From Palsa-661 sp035535015 (GTDB lineage Bacteria; Actinomycetota; Acidimicrobiia; Acidimicrobiales; UBA8190): a stretch of 64,000 nt of DNA. Location of the stretch: positions 114,537-178,536 of the forward strand of contig DATLQU010000036.1 in the NCBI GenBank assembly GCA_035535015.1. Reading direction: 5' to 3'. A program made the translations under genes and the position numbers. Shown piece after piece: positions 8,777 through 16,972 of the stretch. Numbering within the stretch: the first letter of the stretch is position 1; each line of letters begins with the position of its first letter. The notes under the pieces are model-generated. The model saw nothing but the letters and a program-made list of their open reading frames with translations. It was not told the DNA's origin and ran no database searches.

Positions 8777-9463
8777 ATGCCGTTTGAGGTCGGGACCAAG
8801 GACTGCACATCACTCAGTGATGCCGAGTTGGCCGAGATGGCCGATTTGTGCGTCGATCGGGAACCCGGGTTCGACATCGGGTTCCTGTCCAAGCAGTGCG
8901 AGGAATGGGTTCTGATCACCCTGGTCCGTGAAGGACAGAAGCTGCGGGGCTACTCGTTCTCCACCCTGGAGCGCATCGGCGGCACCCCGTCGTTGCTGAT
9001 TGGTTTGTCCACCGTGGACCGGACGGTCAAGGCCGAGCAGGCCTTGAAGCTGCTGCTCGGCGACCAGTACCGGCGGGCTCTGCTGGCCTTCCCCGACGAG
9101 GACGTCCTGGTGGGGACCCGTCTGGGGGTGGCCGAGGCGTACCAGGCGTTCGCCGGGCTGGTGGACGTGGTGCCGCGGCCCGAGCACAAGGCGAGCGGCG
9201 AGGAGCGGGCCTGGGGCCGCCGGCTGGCCAAGCGTTTCGGCGCCGAAGGTCGGATCGATGATCGGACGTTCGTCCTGAAGGGCGACAACGGGACGGCCGG
9301 GGCGCTCGACCTCGGTGGGCCCAAGGTCAAGGAGCCCGAGCCGGGCGTGGCCCTGCTGTTCAAGGGTCTGTCGGCGAAGAGAGGTGACCGCCTGGTGACC
9401 TTCGGCTGGGCCATGGCCGAAGATCTGGCTTCGGGCTCGCTGGCCTCCGGCAAAGCCCGCTGA
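8777..9463 (+). CDS. Conserved-looking protein of unknown function, possibly GNAT-like
   Basis: 228 residues from ATG at 8777, with GGAG six bases upstream. The stretch WVLITLVREGQKLRGYSFST followed by GGTPSLLIGLSTVDRT has the strand-turn-strand feel of an acetyltransferase core. A later block (HKASGEERAWGRRLAKRFG) is strikingly polar. I do not recognise the family, and no catalytic motif is certain. It has its own promoter space: the 208 bp before it (8569-8776) contain no gene. TTGGGC (8654) and TATCCT (8679) there are a weak promoter candidate. Confidence 0.7.
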   Translation: MPFEVGTKDCTSLSDAELAEMADLCVDREPGFDIGFLSKQCEEWVLITLVREGQKLRGYSFSTLERIGGTPSLLIGLSTVDRTVKAEQALKLLLGDQYRRALLAFPDEDVLVGTRLGVAEAYQAFAGLVDVVPRPEHKASGEERAWGRRLAKRFGAEGRIDDRTFVLKGDNGTAGALDLGGPKVKEPEPGVALLFKGLSAKRGDRLVTFGWAMAEDLASGSLASGKAR

Positions 9464-9472
9464 GCCCCCTGC

Positions 9473-10198
9473 CTACGGGCGGGGAAGGATGGAGACGACC
9501 GTCTTGTAGCAGTGGCCGTCACGCGGGCGGCTGACGGCCACCAAGACGTAGTGGGGCCGGAAGCCGAGGGCCGTGGCCAGGTCTTTTCCCGACAGCCGGT
9601 CACGCCGCGACGCCCACAGGGTGGCCATGGCCCGTCGATCCTCCACTGGGAGCCAGTTGTCGCTGCGCGCCGCGCTGAAGCGGGCCCAGACGGTCCCGTC
9701 CTCTCGTCGGCGGAACAGGACCGGCCCGCGCCGGGGCACCACCAGGGCCACCGAGGGCCGCATGCCCCGGAACTCCCAGTAGGGCGCCGAGGTGCCCGGG
9801 AAGCCGAGCAGCTCGGGTTCGTCGGGGGCAACCAGGTGGCGCAGGAACCGCCGGGCCCGGCGGCCGCGCAGCGTCCCCACCCGTTCGGGGAGACCGGCCA
9901 CCGTGACCGCCTCCGGTTGAGCCAGGTCGTCGCGCTCGGGATCGTCGGCCCAGGCGGCGTCGATCAGGTCGAACGGGGAGAGGTCGGCCTCGGCGCCGGC
10001 CTCCGTCCAGCCGATACGCAACCGGACGAGGGCGCCGCTGTCCAGGTCGATGCCGGAGGTGTCGTCCACCCCGCAGGCGAGGACCAGGCAGCGATGGGTG
10101 CCCGGGGCCCGGTGGACCGGCGTGCGGGAGCGGCCACCCGATGACGTGTGCTTGGCTTTGCGCGGCCCGGCGTGGGCGGGGACGTCGGTCCTGCTCAT
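9473..10198 (-). CDS. Protein of unknown function, coupled to the YyaL-type gene
   Basis: 241 residues from ATG at 10198; the frame is open further upstream, but that part overlaps the YyaL gene. The start overlaps the stop of the upstream YyaL-type gene in an ATGA, so the two are probably translated together. The N-terminus is basic (SRTDVPAHAGPRKAKHTSSG). The body is rich in Arg and Asp, with PYWEFRGMRPSVALVVPRRG and LFRRREDGTVWARFSAARSD. The C-terminus includes GFRPHYVLVAVSRPRDGHCY. No membrane segment or known catalytic motif is visible. It faces the 8777-9463 gene tail to tail with 9 bp between. Confidence 0.7.
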   Translation of the reverse strand: MSRTDVPAHAGPRKAKHTSSGGRSRTPVHRAPGTHRCLVLACGVDDTSGIDLDSGALVRLRIGWTEAGAEADLSPFDLIDAAWADDPERDDLAQPEAVTVAGLPERVGTLRGRRARRFLRHLVAPDEPELLGFPGTSAPYWEFRGMRPSVALVVPRRGPVLFRRREDGTVWARFSAARSDNWLPVEDRRAMATLWASRRDRLSGKDLATALGFRPHYVLVAVSRPRDGHCYKTVVSILPRP

Positions 10199-12261
10199 GA
10201 TGCGCTTTCGGGGACCGGGGTCGGCTCGACGAGGTGACGGGTCCGCTCGGCGTCGAGTTCCCCGTTCAACGCCGCGATGAACGCCACCGGATCGGACGCC
10301 GGTTCCCGGCAGGCGTAATGGCGGCAGACATAGGCGAGACCGTCGCCGCGTCCTTCCCACAAGGGGGAGTCCGTCCGATCGCCCCAGGCCACGACGGCGG
10401 TCGGTTCGTAGCGGTGACGCAGGGCGCTGAGCAGGTCGGGTCGGTCACCGCTCACGACCACTTCGGTGATGCCCCCTCCGGCCAGTCGGCAGGTGGAGAT
10501 GGCGTGGGCCGCCGCCAGGGGATGAGCGTCGGCCAGGGGCAGCAAGGTCCGCAGAAGGGCTTCGCCGGCGCTCGTGAAGACGTCGTCCCCGGTGAGCGCT
10601 CCCAGGCGCAGCAGCGCTCCGGCGGCAACCGAACTGGCCGACGGGGTGGCCCCGTCGAGGAGCTCGGTGGGCCGGACGACGAGCTTCTCGGCGTCGGTGC
10701 CTGTCGTGAACAGAGGCCCCTCGTCGTCGGCGAACAGCGCCAGCATCGACCGGGCCGTCTCACCGGCCGTCTCGAGCCAACGGGCCTGGCCGGTCAGTTC
10801 GGCCACGCGGGTGAAGAGGTCGACCAGCCAGGCGTAGTCGCCGGCGTAGGCCAGGTGCCGGGCCTCGCCACCCTGCCAGGAGCGGAGCCAGCGTCCGTCG
10901 GCCGGCCGTCGGAGGTGTCCGACGAGGAAATCGGCGATGGCCACGGCGGCATCGGACCAGTCGGCGCGACCGGTGGCGGCGGCCGCTTCGGTCAGCGCCG
11001 AGCCGAACATGGCGTTCCATTCGGTGAGGACCTTGTCGTCGAGTCCGGGTCGGACACGGCTCGCTCGGGAGGCGAAGAGACGACGACGCGCCTGCTCCAC
11101 CTCGGCGGGCCGGCGCAGGGGCGCGTCCACGGGCCGGCGCAGTATGGACCGACCTTCGAAGTTGCCGGCCGCCGTCACGCCGTACCACTCGGCGGCGACG
11201 GGCCCGAGGTCGGCACCGACGGCCTCGGTCAGCTGGGCCGGCGTCCAGACGTAGAAACGGCCCTCCTCGCCCTCGGAGTCGGCGTCCTCGGCGCAATAGA
11301 GCCCGCCGTCGGCAGCGGCCAGGTCGCGCTGCACGTAGGCGATGGTCTCGTCCACCACCTGCTGCCAGCGCTCGTCACCGGTGAACAGCGCCGCCCTCTG
11401 GTAGATCCGGACCAGTCCGGCCTGGTCGTAGAGCATCTTCTCGAAGTGCGGGACCGTCCAGGTGGAGTCGACCGAATAGCGGGCGAATCCCCCGCCCACA
11501 TGGTCGTAGATCCCGCCGGCCGCCATGGCCGCCAGAGTTCGCTCGACCATGGCCACCGAGCCCGTGTCACCGGTGAGCCGGGCATGGTCGAGGCACAGCT
11601 CCAACAACGCCGGTTGGGGGAACTTGGGACCGGGACCGAACCCTCCCCAGGTGGAGTCGAAACGGCTGGCCAACTCGGCCGTGGCCGATGCCAGCAGGCC
11701 GGGGTAGCGGGCGCCGGGGTCGGTGCTCCCGCTGGTCTCGGCCACCATGTCGCCGGGCAGTATCGCTCTCCGGGAGATGGCGGCCAGCAGGGAATCGGCC
11801 TGGCCTTCGACCTCGGCGCGACGGTGGCGCCACGCCTCGTCGATGGCCTCGAGTACGCGAGCGAAACCCGGCGTTCCGTGGGCGTCGCGCCGAGGGAAGT
11901 AGGTGCCGGCGAAGAAGGGCCGGCCGTCGGGGGTGAGAAAGAGCGTCATGGGCCAGCCGCCGCGCCCGGTCATGGCCTGGACGGCGTCCATGTAGACGGC
12001 GTCGACGTCGGGACGCTCCTCCCGGTCCACCTTGACGGCCACGAAACCGGCGTTCACCACGGCGGCGATGGCATCGTCCTCGAACGACTCGTGGGCCATG
12101 ACGTGGCACCAGTGGCACGACGAATACCCCACGGAGAGAAGGACGGGCATGTCGGCGCTCCGGGCCCGGGCGAAGGCCTCGTCGCCCCAGGGATACCAGT
12201 CCACGGGATTGTCGGCGTGCTGCCGGAGGTACGGACTCGTCTCCGCCGCCAGTCGGTTCAC
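10195..12261 (-). CDS. Thioredoxin-domain protein of the YyaL/SSP411 (DUF255) family
   Basis: 688 residues from GTG at 12261, chosen because the family starts (M)NRLAxETSPYLxQHADNPVDW; the open frame extends to 12330. The thioredoxin-like domain carries SSCHWCHVMAHESFED (CxxC near residue 46) and GGWPMTLFLTPDGRPFFAGT. The remainder is the alpha/alpha toroid typical of the family (FEKMLYDQAGLVRIYQRAAL, CAEDADSEGEEGRFYVWTP). The function of this widely conserved family is unclear; a cytoplasmic redox or sugar-modifying role has been suggested. Confidence 0.93.
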   Translation of the reverse strand: MNRLAAETSPYLRQHADNPVDWYPWGDEAFARARSADMPVLLSVGYSSCHWCHVMAHESFEDDAIAAVVNAGFVAVKVDREERPDVDAVYMDAVQAMTGRGGWPMTLFLTPDGRPFFAGTYFPRRDAHGTPGFARVLEAIDEAWRHRRAEVEGQADSLLAAISRRAILPGDMVAETSGSTDPGARYPGLLASATAELASRFDSTWGGFGPGPKFPQPALLELCLDHARLTGDTGSVAMVERTLAAMAAGGIYDHVGGGFARYSVDSTWTVPHFEKMLYDQAGLVRIYQRAALFTGDERWQQVVDETIAYVQRDLAAADGGLYCAEDADSEGEEGRFYVWTPAQLTEAVGADLGPVAAEWYGVTAAGNFEGRSILRRPVDAPLRRPAEVEQARRRLFASRASRVRPGLDDKVLTEWNAMFGSALTEAAAATGRADWSDAAVAIADFLVGHLRRPADGRWLRSWQGGEARHLAYAGDYAWLVDLFTRVAELTGQARWLETAGETARSMLALFADDEGPLFTTGTDAEKLVVRPTELLDGATPSASSVAAGALLRLGALTGDDVFTSAGEALLRTLLPLADAHPLAAAHAISTCRLAGGGITEVVVSGDRPDLLSALRHRYEPTAVVAWGDRTDSPLWEGRGDGLAYVCRHYACREPASDPVAFIAALNGELDAERTRHLVEPTPVPESAS

Positions 12262-12345
12262 CACGGCTTGATGGTTCTTCGAGTCACGAGAGCCGATGTT
12301 ACGGCTCCGGTGGGGACACCTGATCCGCATCTAGGGTGGCGGCCC

Positions 12346-13110
12346 ATGGAACTGCGACTGGACGGAAAGGTGGCGCTGGTCACCGGGGGATCACGAGGGA
12401 TCGGCCGGGCCATCGCCGCCCGTTTCGCCGAGGCCGGGGCCCAGGTCATGCTGGTCTCGCGCAAGGCCGACGACCTGGCCGACGCCGCCGCCTCCATGGA
12501 CGGTCTCGACGGGCAGGTGTCGTGGCAGGCCGCCAACGCCGGTGACCCCGGGGCGGCCGAGGCCTGCGTGGCCGCCACCCTCGAGCGTTTCGGCTCGCTC
12601 GACATCCTGGTGAACAACGCGGCCACCAATCCCTACTTCGGTCGGCTCGTCGACATCGACCTGGCCCGGGCGCAGAAGACGGTCCAGGTGAATCAACAGG
12701 CGGTGCTCACCTGGACCCAATGCGCGTGGCACGGCTCCATGCGGGAGTCCGGGGGCACGGTGATCAACGTGTCGTCCGTCGGCGCCCTCAGCGTCGAGCC
12801 CGGTATCGGTTGGTACAACGTGACCAAGGCGGCCGTCGCCCACCTGACCCGTCAGCTGGCCGGTGAGCTGGGCCCGACCGTCCGGGTGAACGCACTGGCG
12901 CCGGGACTGGTGAAGACCGATTTCGCCCGGGCCTTGTGGGAGCGGGCCGGCGAGCAGGTGGCGGCGCGGCTGCCGCTGCGCCGGCTGGGCGAGCCCGATG
13001 ACGTGGCCAAGGCCGCTCTCTTCCTGGCCTCGGACGCGGCGTCGTGGCTCACCGGTCACGTCCTCGTGGTCGACGGGGGTGCTCTCGTCATCCCCTCGGG
13101 CGGCGTCTGA
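12346..13110 (+). CDS. Short-chain dehydrogenase/reductase (SDR)
   Basis: 254 residues from ATG at 12346. The Rossmann motif is TGGSRGIGRAIA (near 14-25), followed by NNAATNP, the catalytic Ser in NVSSVGALS, and the YNVTK catalytic Tyr-Lys pair. The classical SDR C-terminus ends WLTGHVLVVDGG. It probably acts on a hydroxy- or keto-acyl or alcohol substrate with NAD(P); substrate unknown. The frame remains open far upstream, antisense to the YyaL gene, which is a high-GC artefact. Confidence 0.93.
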   Translation: MELRLDGKVALVTGGSRGIGRAIAARFAEAGAQVMLVSRKADDLADAAASMDGLDGQVSWQAANAGDPGAAEACVAATLERFGSLDILVNNAATNPYFGRLVDIDLARAQKTVQVNQQAVLTWTQCAWHGSMRESGGTVINVSSVGALSVEPGIGWYNVTKAAVAHLTRQLAGELGPTVRVNALAPGLVKTDFARALWERAGEQVAARLPLRRLGEPDDVAKAALFLASDAASWLTGHVLVVDGGALVIPSGGV

Positions 13111-13175
13111 CGCCATCGACGTCGCCGCTGCCGGCCATGGCTCGGGGTCCGCGGTGCCCGTGGCAGGCTGGACGG

Positions 13176-14456
13176 ATGTCTTCCCTGGCGGCCGACCTCG
13201 AGTTTCGGGGCCTGATACATCAGGTCACCGATCCATTGCTTCTCGAGACGCTCGACACTGCGTCGCTGACGGCGTACATCGGGTTCGACCCCACGGCCGA
13301 CAGCCTTCACGTGGGCAGCCTGCTGCAACTGTGCAATCTCCGGCGCCTGCAGATCGCCGGGCATCGGCCCATCGCGCTGGCCGGGGGTGGGACCGGACTG
13401 ATCGGGGACCCCGGTGGCAAGAGCGAGGAACGGCCGCTGTTGTCGAAGCCGGACATGGAGGCCAATCTGGACGGTATCCGGACCCAGCTCGAGCGCTTCC
13501 TCGACTTCGGCAAAGATGCGGGACCTTCCCGAGCCCTCATGCTCGACAACGGGGACTGGCTCGGCGGACTCGGCCTCATCGACTTCCTGCGCGATGTCGG
13601 CAAGCACTTCACCGTCAACCAGATGGTCTCGAAGGAATCGGTCCGGGCCCGACTGGACCGACCCGATCAAGGCATCTCGTACACCGAGTTCAGCTACATG
13701 CTGCTGCAGGCCTATGACTTCTTCCAGCTCTTCGACGCCCACGACTGCCGTCTCCAGCTGGGGGGGAGTGATCAGTGGGGGAACATCATCATGGGCATCG
13801 AGCTCGTCCGCAAGATGCGCCGGACCGAGGTGTTCGGCCTGACGTCACCGCTGCTGGTCCAGGCCGACGGCACGAAGTTCGGCAAGACGGAGTCCGGCAC
13901 CGTGTGGTTGGACGCCCGACGCACCAGTCCCTATCAGCTGTACCAATTCTTCCTCCGCACCGAAGACGCCATGGTGGGCACGGTCTTGCGGTTTCTCACC
14001 TTTCTGGACCACGACACCATCCGGTTGCTCGATGCCGAGACCCAGGCCCATCCCGACCGCCGCGAGGGGCAACGGGCCCTGGCCCACGAGGTGTGCACCC
14101 TGGTGCACGGCGAGTCCGAGGCCCGGCGGGCGGCGGCGGCAGCCAAGGCCTTGTACTCCGAGGAGATCACCGGTCTGGACGAAAGCACCCTGCTCGAGGT
14201 GTGCGCCGACGCGCCCACGACCGTTCTGGCCCGAACCGCCCTGGACACCACCTCGCTGGTCGACGCGCTGGTCACGAGCGGTCTGGCCAAATCCAAGAAC
14301 CAGGCCCGGACCACGATCAGCCAGGGTGGGGTGTACGTGAACAACCGGCGGCTCCACGACAGTGACGCGGGTCTGCGCCCCGACGACCTGCTCTTTGGTC
14401 GCTACCTCATCCTGCGCCGAGGGCGGCGGGACTACCATCTCCTGCGGTTCGAGTAG
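13176..14456 (+). CDS. tyrS: Tyrosyl-tRNA synthetase
   Basis: 426 residues from ATG at 13176 (MSSLAADLEFRGL), the usual bacterial length. It is a class I synthetase. GFDPTADSLHVGSLLQL holds the HIGH-type motif. Tyrosine and ATP contacts follow in ALAGGGTGLIGDPGGK, the QAYDFFQLF and GGSDQWGNI blocks are present, and KFGKTE is the KMSKS-type loop. A C-terminal S4 RNA-binding domain (about 360-426, SKNQARTTISQGGVYVNNRR) is intact. Confidence 0.97.
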   Translation: MSSLAADLEFRGLIHQVTDPLLLETLDTASLTAYIGFDPTADSLHVGSLLQLCNLRRLQIAGHRPIALAGGGTGLIGDPGGKSEERPLLSKPDMEANLDGIRTQLERFLDFGKDAGPSRALMLDNGDWLGGLGLIDFLRDVGKHFTVNQMVSKESVRARLDRPDQGISYTEFSYMLLQAYDFFQLFDAHDCRLQLGGSDQWGNIIMGIELVRKMRRTEVFGLTSPLLVQADGTKFGKTESGTVWLDARRTSPYQLYQFFLRTEDAMVGTVLRFLTFLDHDTIRLLDAETQAHPDRREGQRALAHEVCTLVHGESEARRAAAAAKALYSEEITGLDESTLLEVCADAPTTVLARTALDTTSLVDALVTSGLAKSKNQARTTISQGGVYVNNRRLHDSDAGLRPDDLLFGRYLILRRGRRDYHLLRFE

Positions 14457-14490
14457 CGGTCACCGAGTCCGCCACCCGCCGGGAGGCACC

Positions 14491-14565
14491 ATGACGCAAT
14501 ACGAGGCCACCGAGGCGGCCGCCGACCTGGCCGGCTTTCTCATCGGACCGCGCCCCCGGGCGTGA
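14491..14565 (+). CDS. Possible 24-residue small protein, coupled to the next gene
   Basis: ATG at 14491 lies four bases after a strong GGGAGG. The frame ends in a GTGA overlap with the membrane protein that follows. The predicted peptide starts MTQYEATEAAADLAGFL. It could be a real micro-protein or a translational leader. Support is the ribosome site and the overlap only. Confidence 0.35.
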   Translation: MTQYEATEAAADLAGFLIGPRPRA

Positions 14566-14795
14566 TCTTCTATGCCCTCCTGGGCATCGTCGTCATCGCC
14601 GCCGTCCTGGTGGCCGCGGCCATGAGCCTTTTTCTCCGCCGTCACGGTGAGAGCGATGCACCGAAACCGAGTTGGATTGCCACCGACGAGGTCTTCCGCG
14701 ATCCGGGAACCGACCGGGTCATGCGCGTCTGGTCCGACCGGACCGGCGGCCGCCACTACATCCCCGAAGTCGTGGAAGGAACGCCACCGTCATGA
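14562..14795 (+). CDS. Small single-pass membrane protein
   Basis: 77 residues from GTG at 14562. An N-terminal hydrophobic helix (about residues 2-25, LLGIVVIAAVLVAAAMSLFL) is followed by RR and a soluble tail (ATDEVFRDPGTDRVMRVWSD). The tail would sit in the cytoplasm if the N-terminus faces out. The gene overlaps the next one by ATGA. Family unknown. Confidence 0.65.
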   Translation: MIFYALLGIVVIAAVLVAAAMSLFLRRHGESDAPKPSWIATDEVFRDPGTDRVMRVWSDRTGGRHYIPEVVEGTPPS

Positions 14796-15250
14796 GCGAC
14801 CCCGTCAACCTGACCGTCGGACCAGCCGACACCGTGCTCGATCCGGCCCACGCGGTCGCCGCCCAACGGCTCCAGGCCGCACTCGACGCGCCGGCCGAAG
14901 GTCGACGCGACGCCGTCTCCGACGTCGTGGCCGCCTTTCCCGACTGGTGTGACGCGTGGGCCGCTCTGGGCGGCCTGGCCCGCGACGACATCGAGGCGTA
15001 TGCCTGTTACCGCGTGGGCTACCACCGCGGCCTGGACGCCCTGCGAAAATCGGGCTGGCGAGGAAGCGGCTATGTCCGCTGGTCCCACCCCTCCAACCGG
15101 GGGTTCCTGCGCTGTCTGGACGGACTGCGCGCCACGGCGGCCGTGATCGGTGAGCCGGCCGAGGAGCAACGTTGCGAGGTGTTTCTCCACCAACTCGATC
15201 CGAACTGGCCACCGCCCGACCTGGCGGCGGCGCCCGGAACGGTGCGGTGA
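14792..15250 (+). CDS. DUF3151 family protein
   Basis: 152 residues from ATG at 14792, overlapping the previous stop. MSDPVNLTVGPADTVLDP, then YRVGYHRGLDALRKSGWRGS, SHPSNRGFLRCLDGL and EEQRCEVFLHQLDP match the actinobacterial DUF3151 family, which is a predicted all-helical, TPR-like cytoplasmic protein of unknown role. Its stop overlaps the lipoprotein start (GTGA). Confidence 0.88.
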   Translation: MSDPVNLTVGPADTVLDPAHAVAAQRLQAALDAPAEGRRDAVSDVVAAFPDWCDAWAALGGLARDDIEAYACYRVGYHRGLDALRKSGWRGSGYVRWSHPSNRGFLRCLDGLRATAAVIGEPAEEQRCEVFLHQLDPNWPPPDLAAAPGTVR

Positions 15251-15780
15251 CGGTCGGCCGCCGACGTCCACGTCCCCGTCCCCGTCAACGACGGCCGGCC
15301 ACGGCCCGGAGCCGGCGGGTGGTCCTGGCTCTGTCGGTGGCCATTCCTGGCTTGGGTTTGGCCGCCGCCTGCGGCAGCACGCTGACCGGGAACACCTTGG
15401 CCGAACAGGTCGCGGGCTGGGCCAAGACCACGGGATTCGCCGCTCAGGTGGACACCCTCCAGGCCGACCTCAGGCGCATCGGGCCCTCGGCACAGCGCCA
15501 GGACCCCGGAGCGCTGCGGGCGGATTGCGATGTCCTTGTCACCGACACCCTGGCCGCCAACCAGAACCTGCCCACTCCCGATCCGACTCTCACCACCGTT
15601 CTCTCCGACGCCTACACGGCGTCCGGCACGGCCGGTCGCGACTGCTTCTCGGGTGCCGGTGGCTCGCGCGCGCTTCTGACCCGCTCCCTTGCCGCCCGGA
15701 CCACGGCCCGCCACGATCTGATCAAGGCCTTGGCCCGCTATGACGCCGTGACGGTCGCAGTGGCGCAGGGCCTGTCGTGA
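15247..15780 (+). CDS. Putative lipoprotein
   Basis: 177 residues from GTG at 15247 within GTGA. A highly basic N-terminus (arginine and proline rich, about 25 residues) precedes a hydrophobic stretch (VVLALSVAIPGLGLA). A lipobox-like LAAAC then allows lipid attachment at the Cys and anchoring on the outer face of the membrane. The mature part is helical and Ala/Thr rich with two further Cys; no family recognised. Confidence 0.7.
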   Translation: MTVGRRRPRPRPRQRRPATARSRRVVLALSVAIPGLGLAAACGSTLTGNTLAEQVAGWAKTTGFAAQVDTLQADLRRIGPSAQRQDPGALRADCDVLVTDTLAANQNLPTPDPTLTTVLSDAYTASGTAGRDCFSGAGGSRALLTRSLAARTTARHDLIKALARYDAVTVAVAQGLS

Positions 15781-16361
15781 CCCGGTCGTCCGGCGACATC
15801 GTCGGTCCCGTCCCCGACGGCCGCGATCCCGCCGCCTACGACCGGTTGCGCCGCCGTGTGCTGTGGTCTCTACCCGTCGGTCTCTACGTTCTCGGTGCCC
15901 GCGCCGGATCCCGTCGCAACCTGATGACCGTGAGCTGGGTCACCCAGGTGGCCCAGTCACCGAAGTTGATCGGTGTGGGCGTCGAGCAGACGGCCGTGAC
16001 CCATGGACTTCTCGTCGACGGTGGAGTCTTCGCCCTCAGTCTGCTGTCGCGCCGGGACCGTACCCTCGTGCGTCACTTCGTGAAGCCGGTCCACGACATC
16101 TCCGTCGACGAGGACAGCGGTCAGGGGACGATGAACGGCGTCGCCGTGGCCGGCGCGCCGACGGGGGCACCGGTCCTGGCCGCCGCCGCGGCCTGGATCG
16201 ACTGCGAGATCCGCCACCGCCTCCCGCTCGGGAGCCATACCTGGTTCGTGGGCGAGGTGACCGATGTCGCGGTGGCCGAGACGACGACGCAGGGAGCCCT
16301 CGATCCCGACGCCGACGGGATCCTCCGCATGGAGGACACCCGGATGAACTACGGCGGCTAG
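15777..16361 (+). CDS. Flavin reductase family protein
   Basis: 194 residues from GTG at 15777, overlapping the lipoprotein stop (GTGA). The split-barrel flavin reductase signature is visible: LPVGLYVLGARAGSRRNLMT, then VSWVTQVAQSPKLIGVGVEQ and GVFALSLLSRRDRTLVRHF. It probably binds FMN and reduces flavin with NAD(P)H or is a flavoprotein of that fold. It is the last gene of the chain from 14491. Its TAG stop lies in a CTAG shared with the convergent small gene. Confidence 0.88.
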   Translation: MTRSSGDIVGPVPDGRDPAAYDRLRRRVLWSLPVGLYVLGARAGSRRNLMTVSWVTQVAQSPKLIGVGVEQTAVTHGLLVDGGVFALSLLSRRDRTLVRHFVKPVHDISVDEDSGQGTMNGVAVAGAPTGAPVLAAAAAWIDCEIRHRLPLGSHTWFVGEVTDVAVAETTTQGALDPDADGILRMEDTRMNYGG

Positions 16362-16597
16362 GAGCCGCCGCCCCCGTCCCCGTCCGGTCTGAGGTCGATA
16401 CGGAGGGTGAGGATGCCCTCAGCCAGGGTGGCCTGAGCGTCACCCAGCATGGCGTAGTCCATGAAGTCGACCTGGGCCTGATCGATGAATCGCTGCCGCT
16501 CCGGCCCCTCGATGGGCGGGATGCCCCGGTTGCGGACGGCGGTGGCCCGCGCCCGGAAGCGCTCGATCATGGCGGTCGGGTCGAAATCGTCGGGCAC
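16358..16597 (-). CDS. Small conserved protein of unknown function
   Basis: 79 residues from GTG at 16597 (VPDDFDPTAMIERFRARAT). The central IPPIEGPERQRFIDQAQVDF and DYAMLGDAQATLAEG, followed by LTLRIDLRP, give it a helical, then beta, character. I have seen similar short proteins in actinobacteria but know no function. The frame is open upstream to 16933, but that part looks antisense to the next gene. It ends in a CTAG overlapping the flavin reductase stop. Confidence 0.6.
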   Translation of the reverse strand: MPDDFDPTAMIERFRARATAVRNRGIPPIEGPERQRFIDQAQVDFMDYAMLGDAQATLAEGILTLRIDLRPDGDGGGGS

Positions 16598-16718
16598 GAA
16601 AGTGACTGTACCTGGACCGGCTCCCGGGACGGGGGCCGGTGTCGGAGGCCGTGGATCGACGGGTACACTCGGCGTGTCGCTCGCCGGAGACGCGCCCCGG
16701 CCGACGGAGGAGTCGCTC

Positions 16719-16919
16719 GTGAAAAAGGGACGACATCGCCGCTTCGAAGAGGCCCGCAGCCTGAAGCGCTCAGTCGCCACCGTGCCCGAACCGTGCGCGG
16801 AGTGTGGCGCCGATCCCGAGGACGAACATGCATCGTGGTGCATGGCCGAAACGGACGAACTCGACGATGCCATCGGTGACGAAGGTTCTCCGGCCGAGGA
16901 CGACCCCCTCACCGAGTAA
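16719..16919 (+). CDS. Small acidic protein with CxxC motif
   Basis: 66 residues from GTG at 16719, seven bases after GGAGGA. A basic N-terminus (KKGRHRRFEEARSLKRS) is followed by CAECGADPEDEHASWC, a possible metal knuckle with a third Cys, and a very acidic C-terminus. It is divergent from the 79-residue gene. Role unknown. Confidence 0.6.
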   Translation: MKKGRHRRFEEARSLKRSVATVPEPCAECGADPEDEHASWCMAETDELDDAIGDEGSPAEDDPLTE

Positions 16920-16972
16920 GGGTCGTCCTTCACCGCTTCCCTGAGCTGCAGCTGTCCTCTGAGCCGGAGCTT

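Noticed and set aside
10234..12345. A 700-codon open frame continuous with the SDR gene on the + strand
   Set aside because: It is antisense to the clearly coding YyaL-type gene; in DNA this GC-rich the frame opposite third positions rarely meets stops. The SDR starts at 12346.
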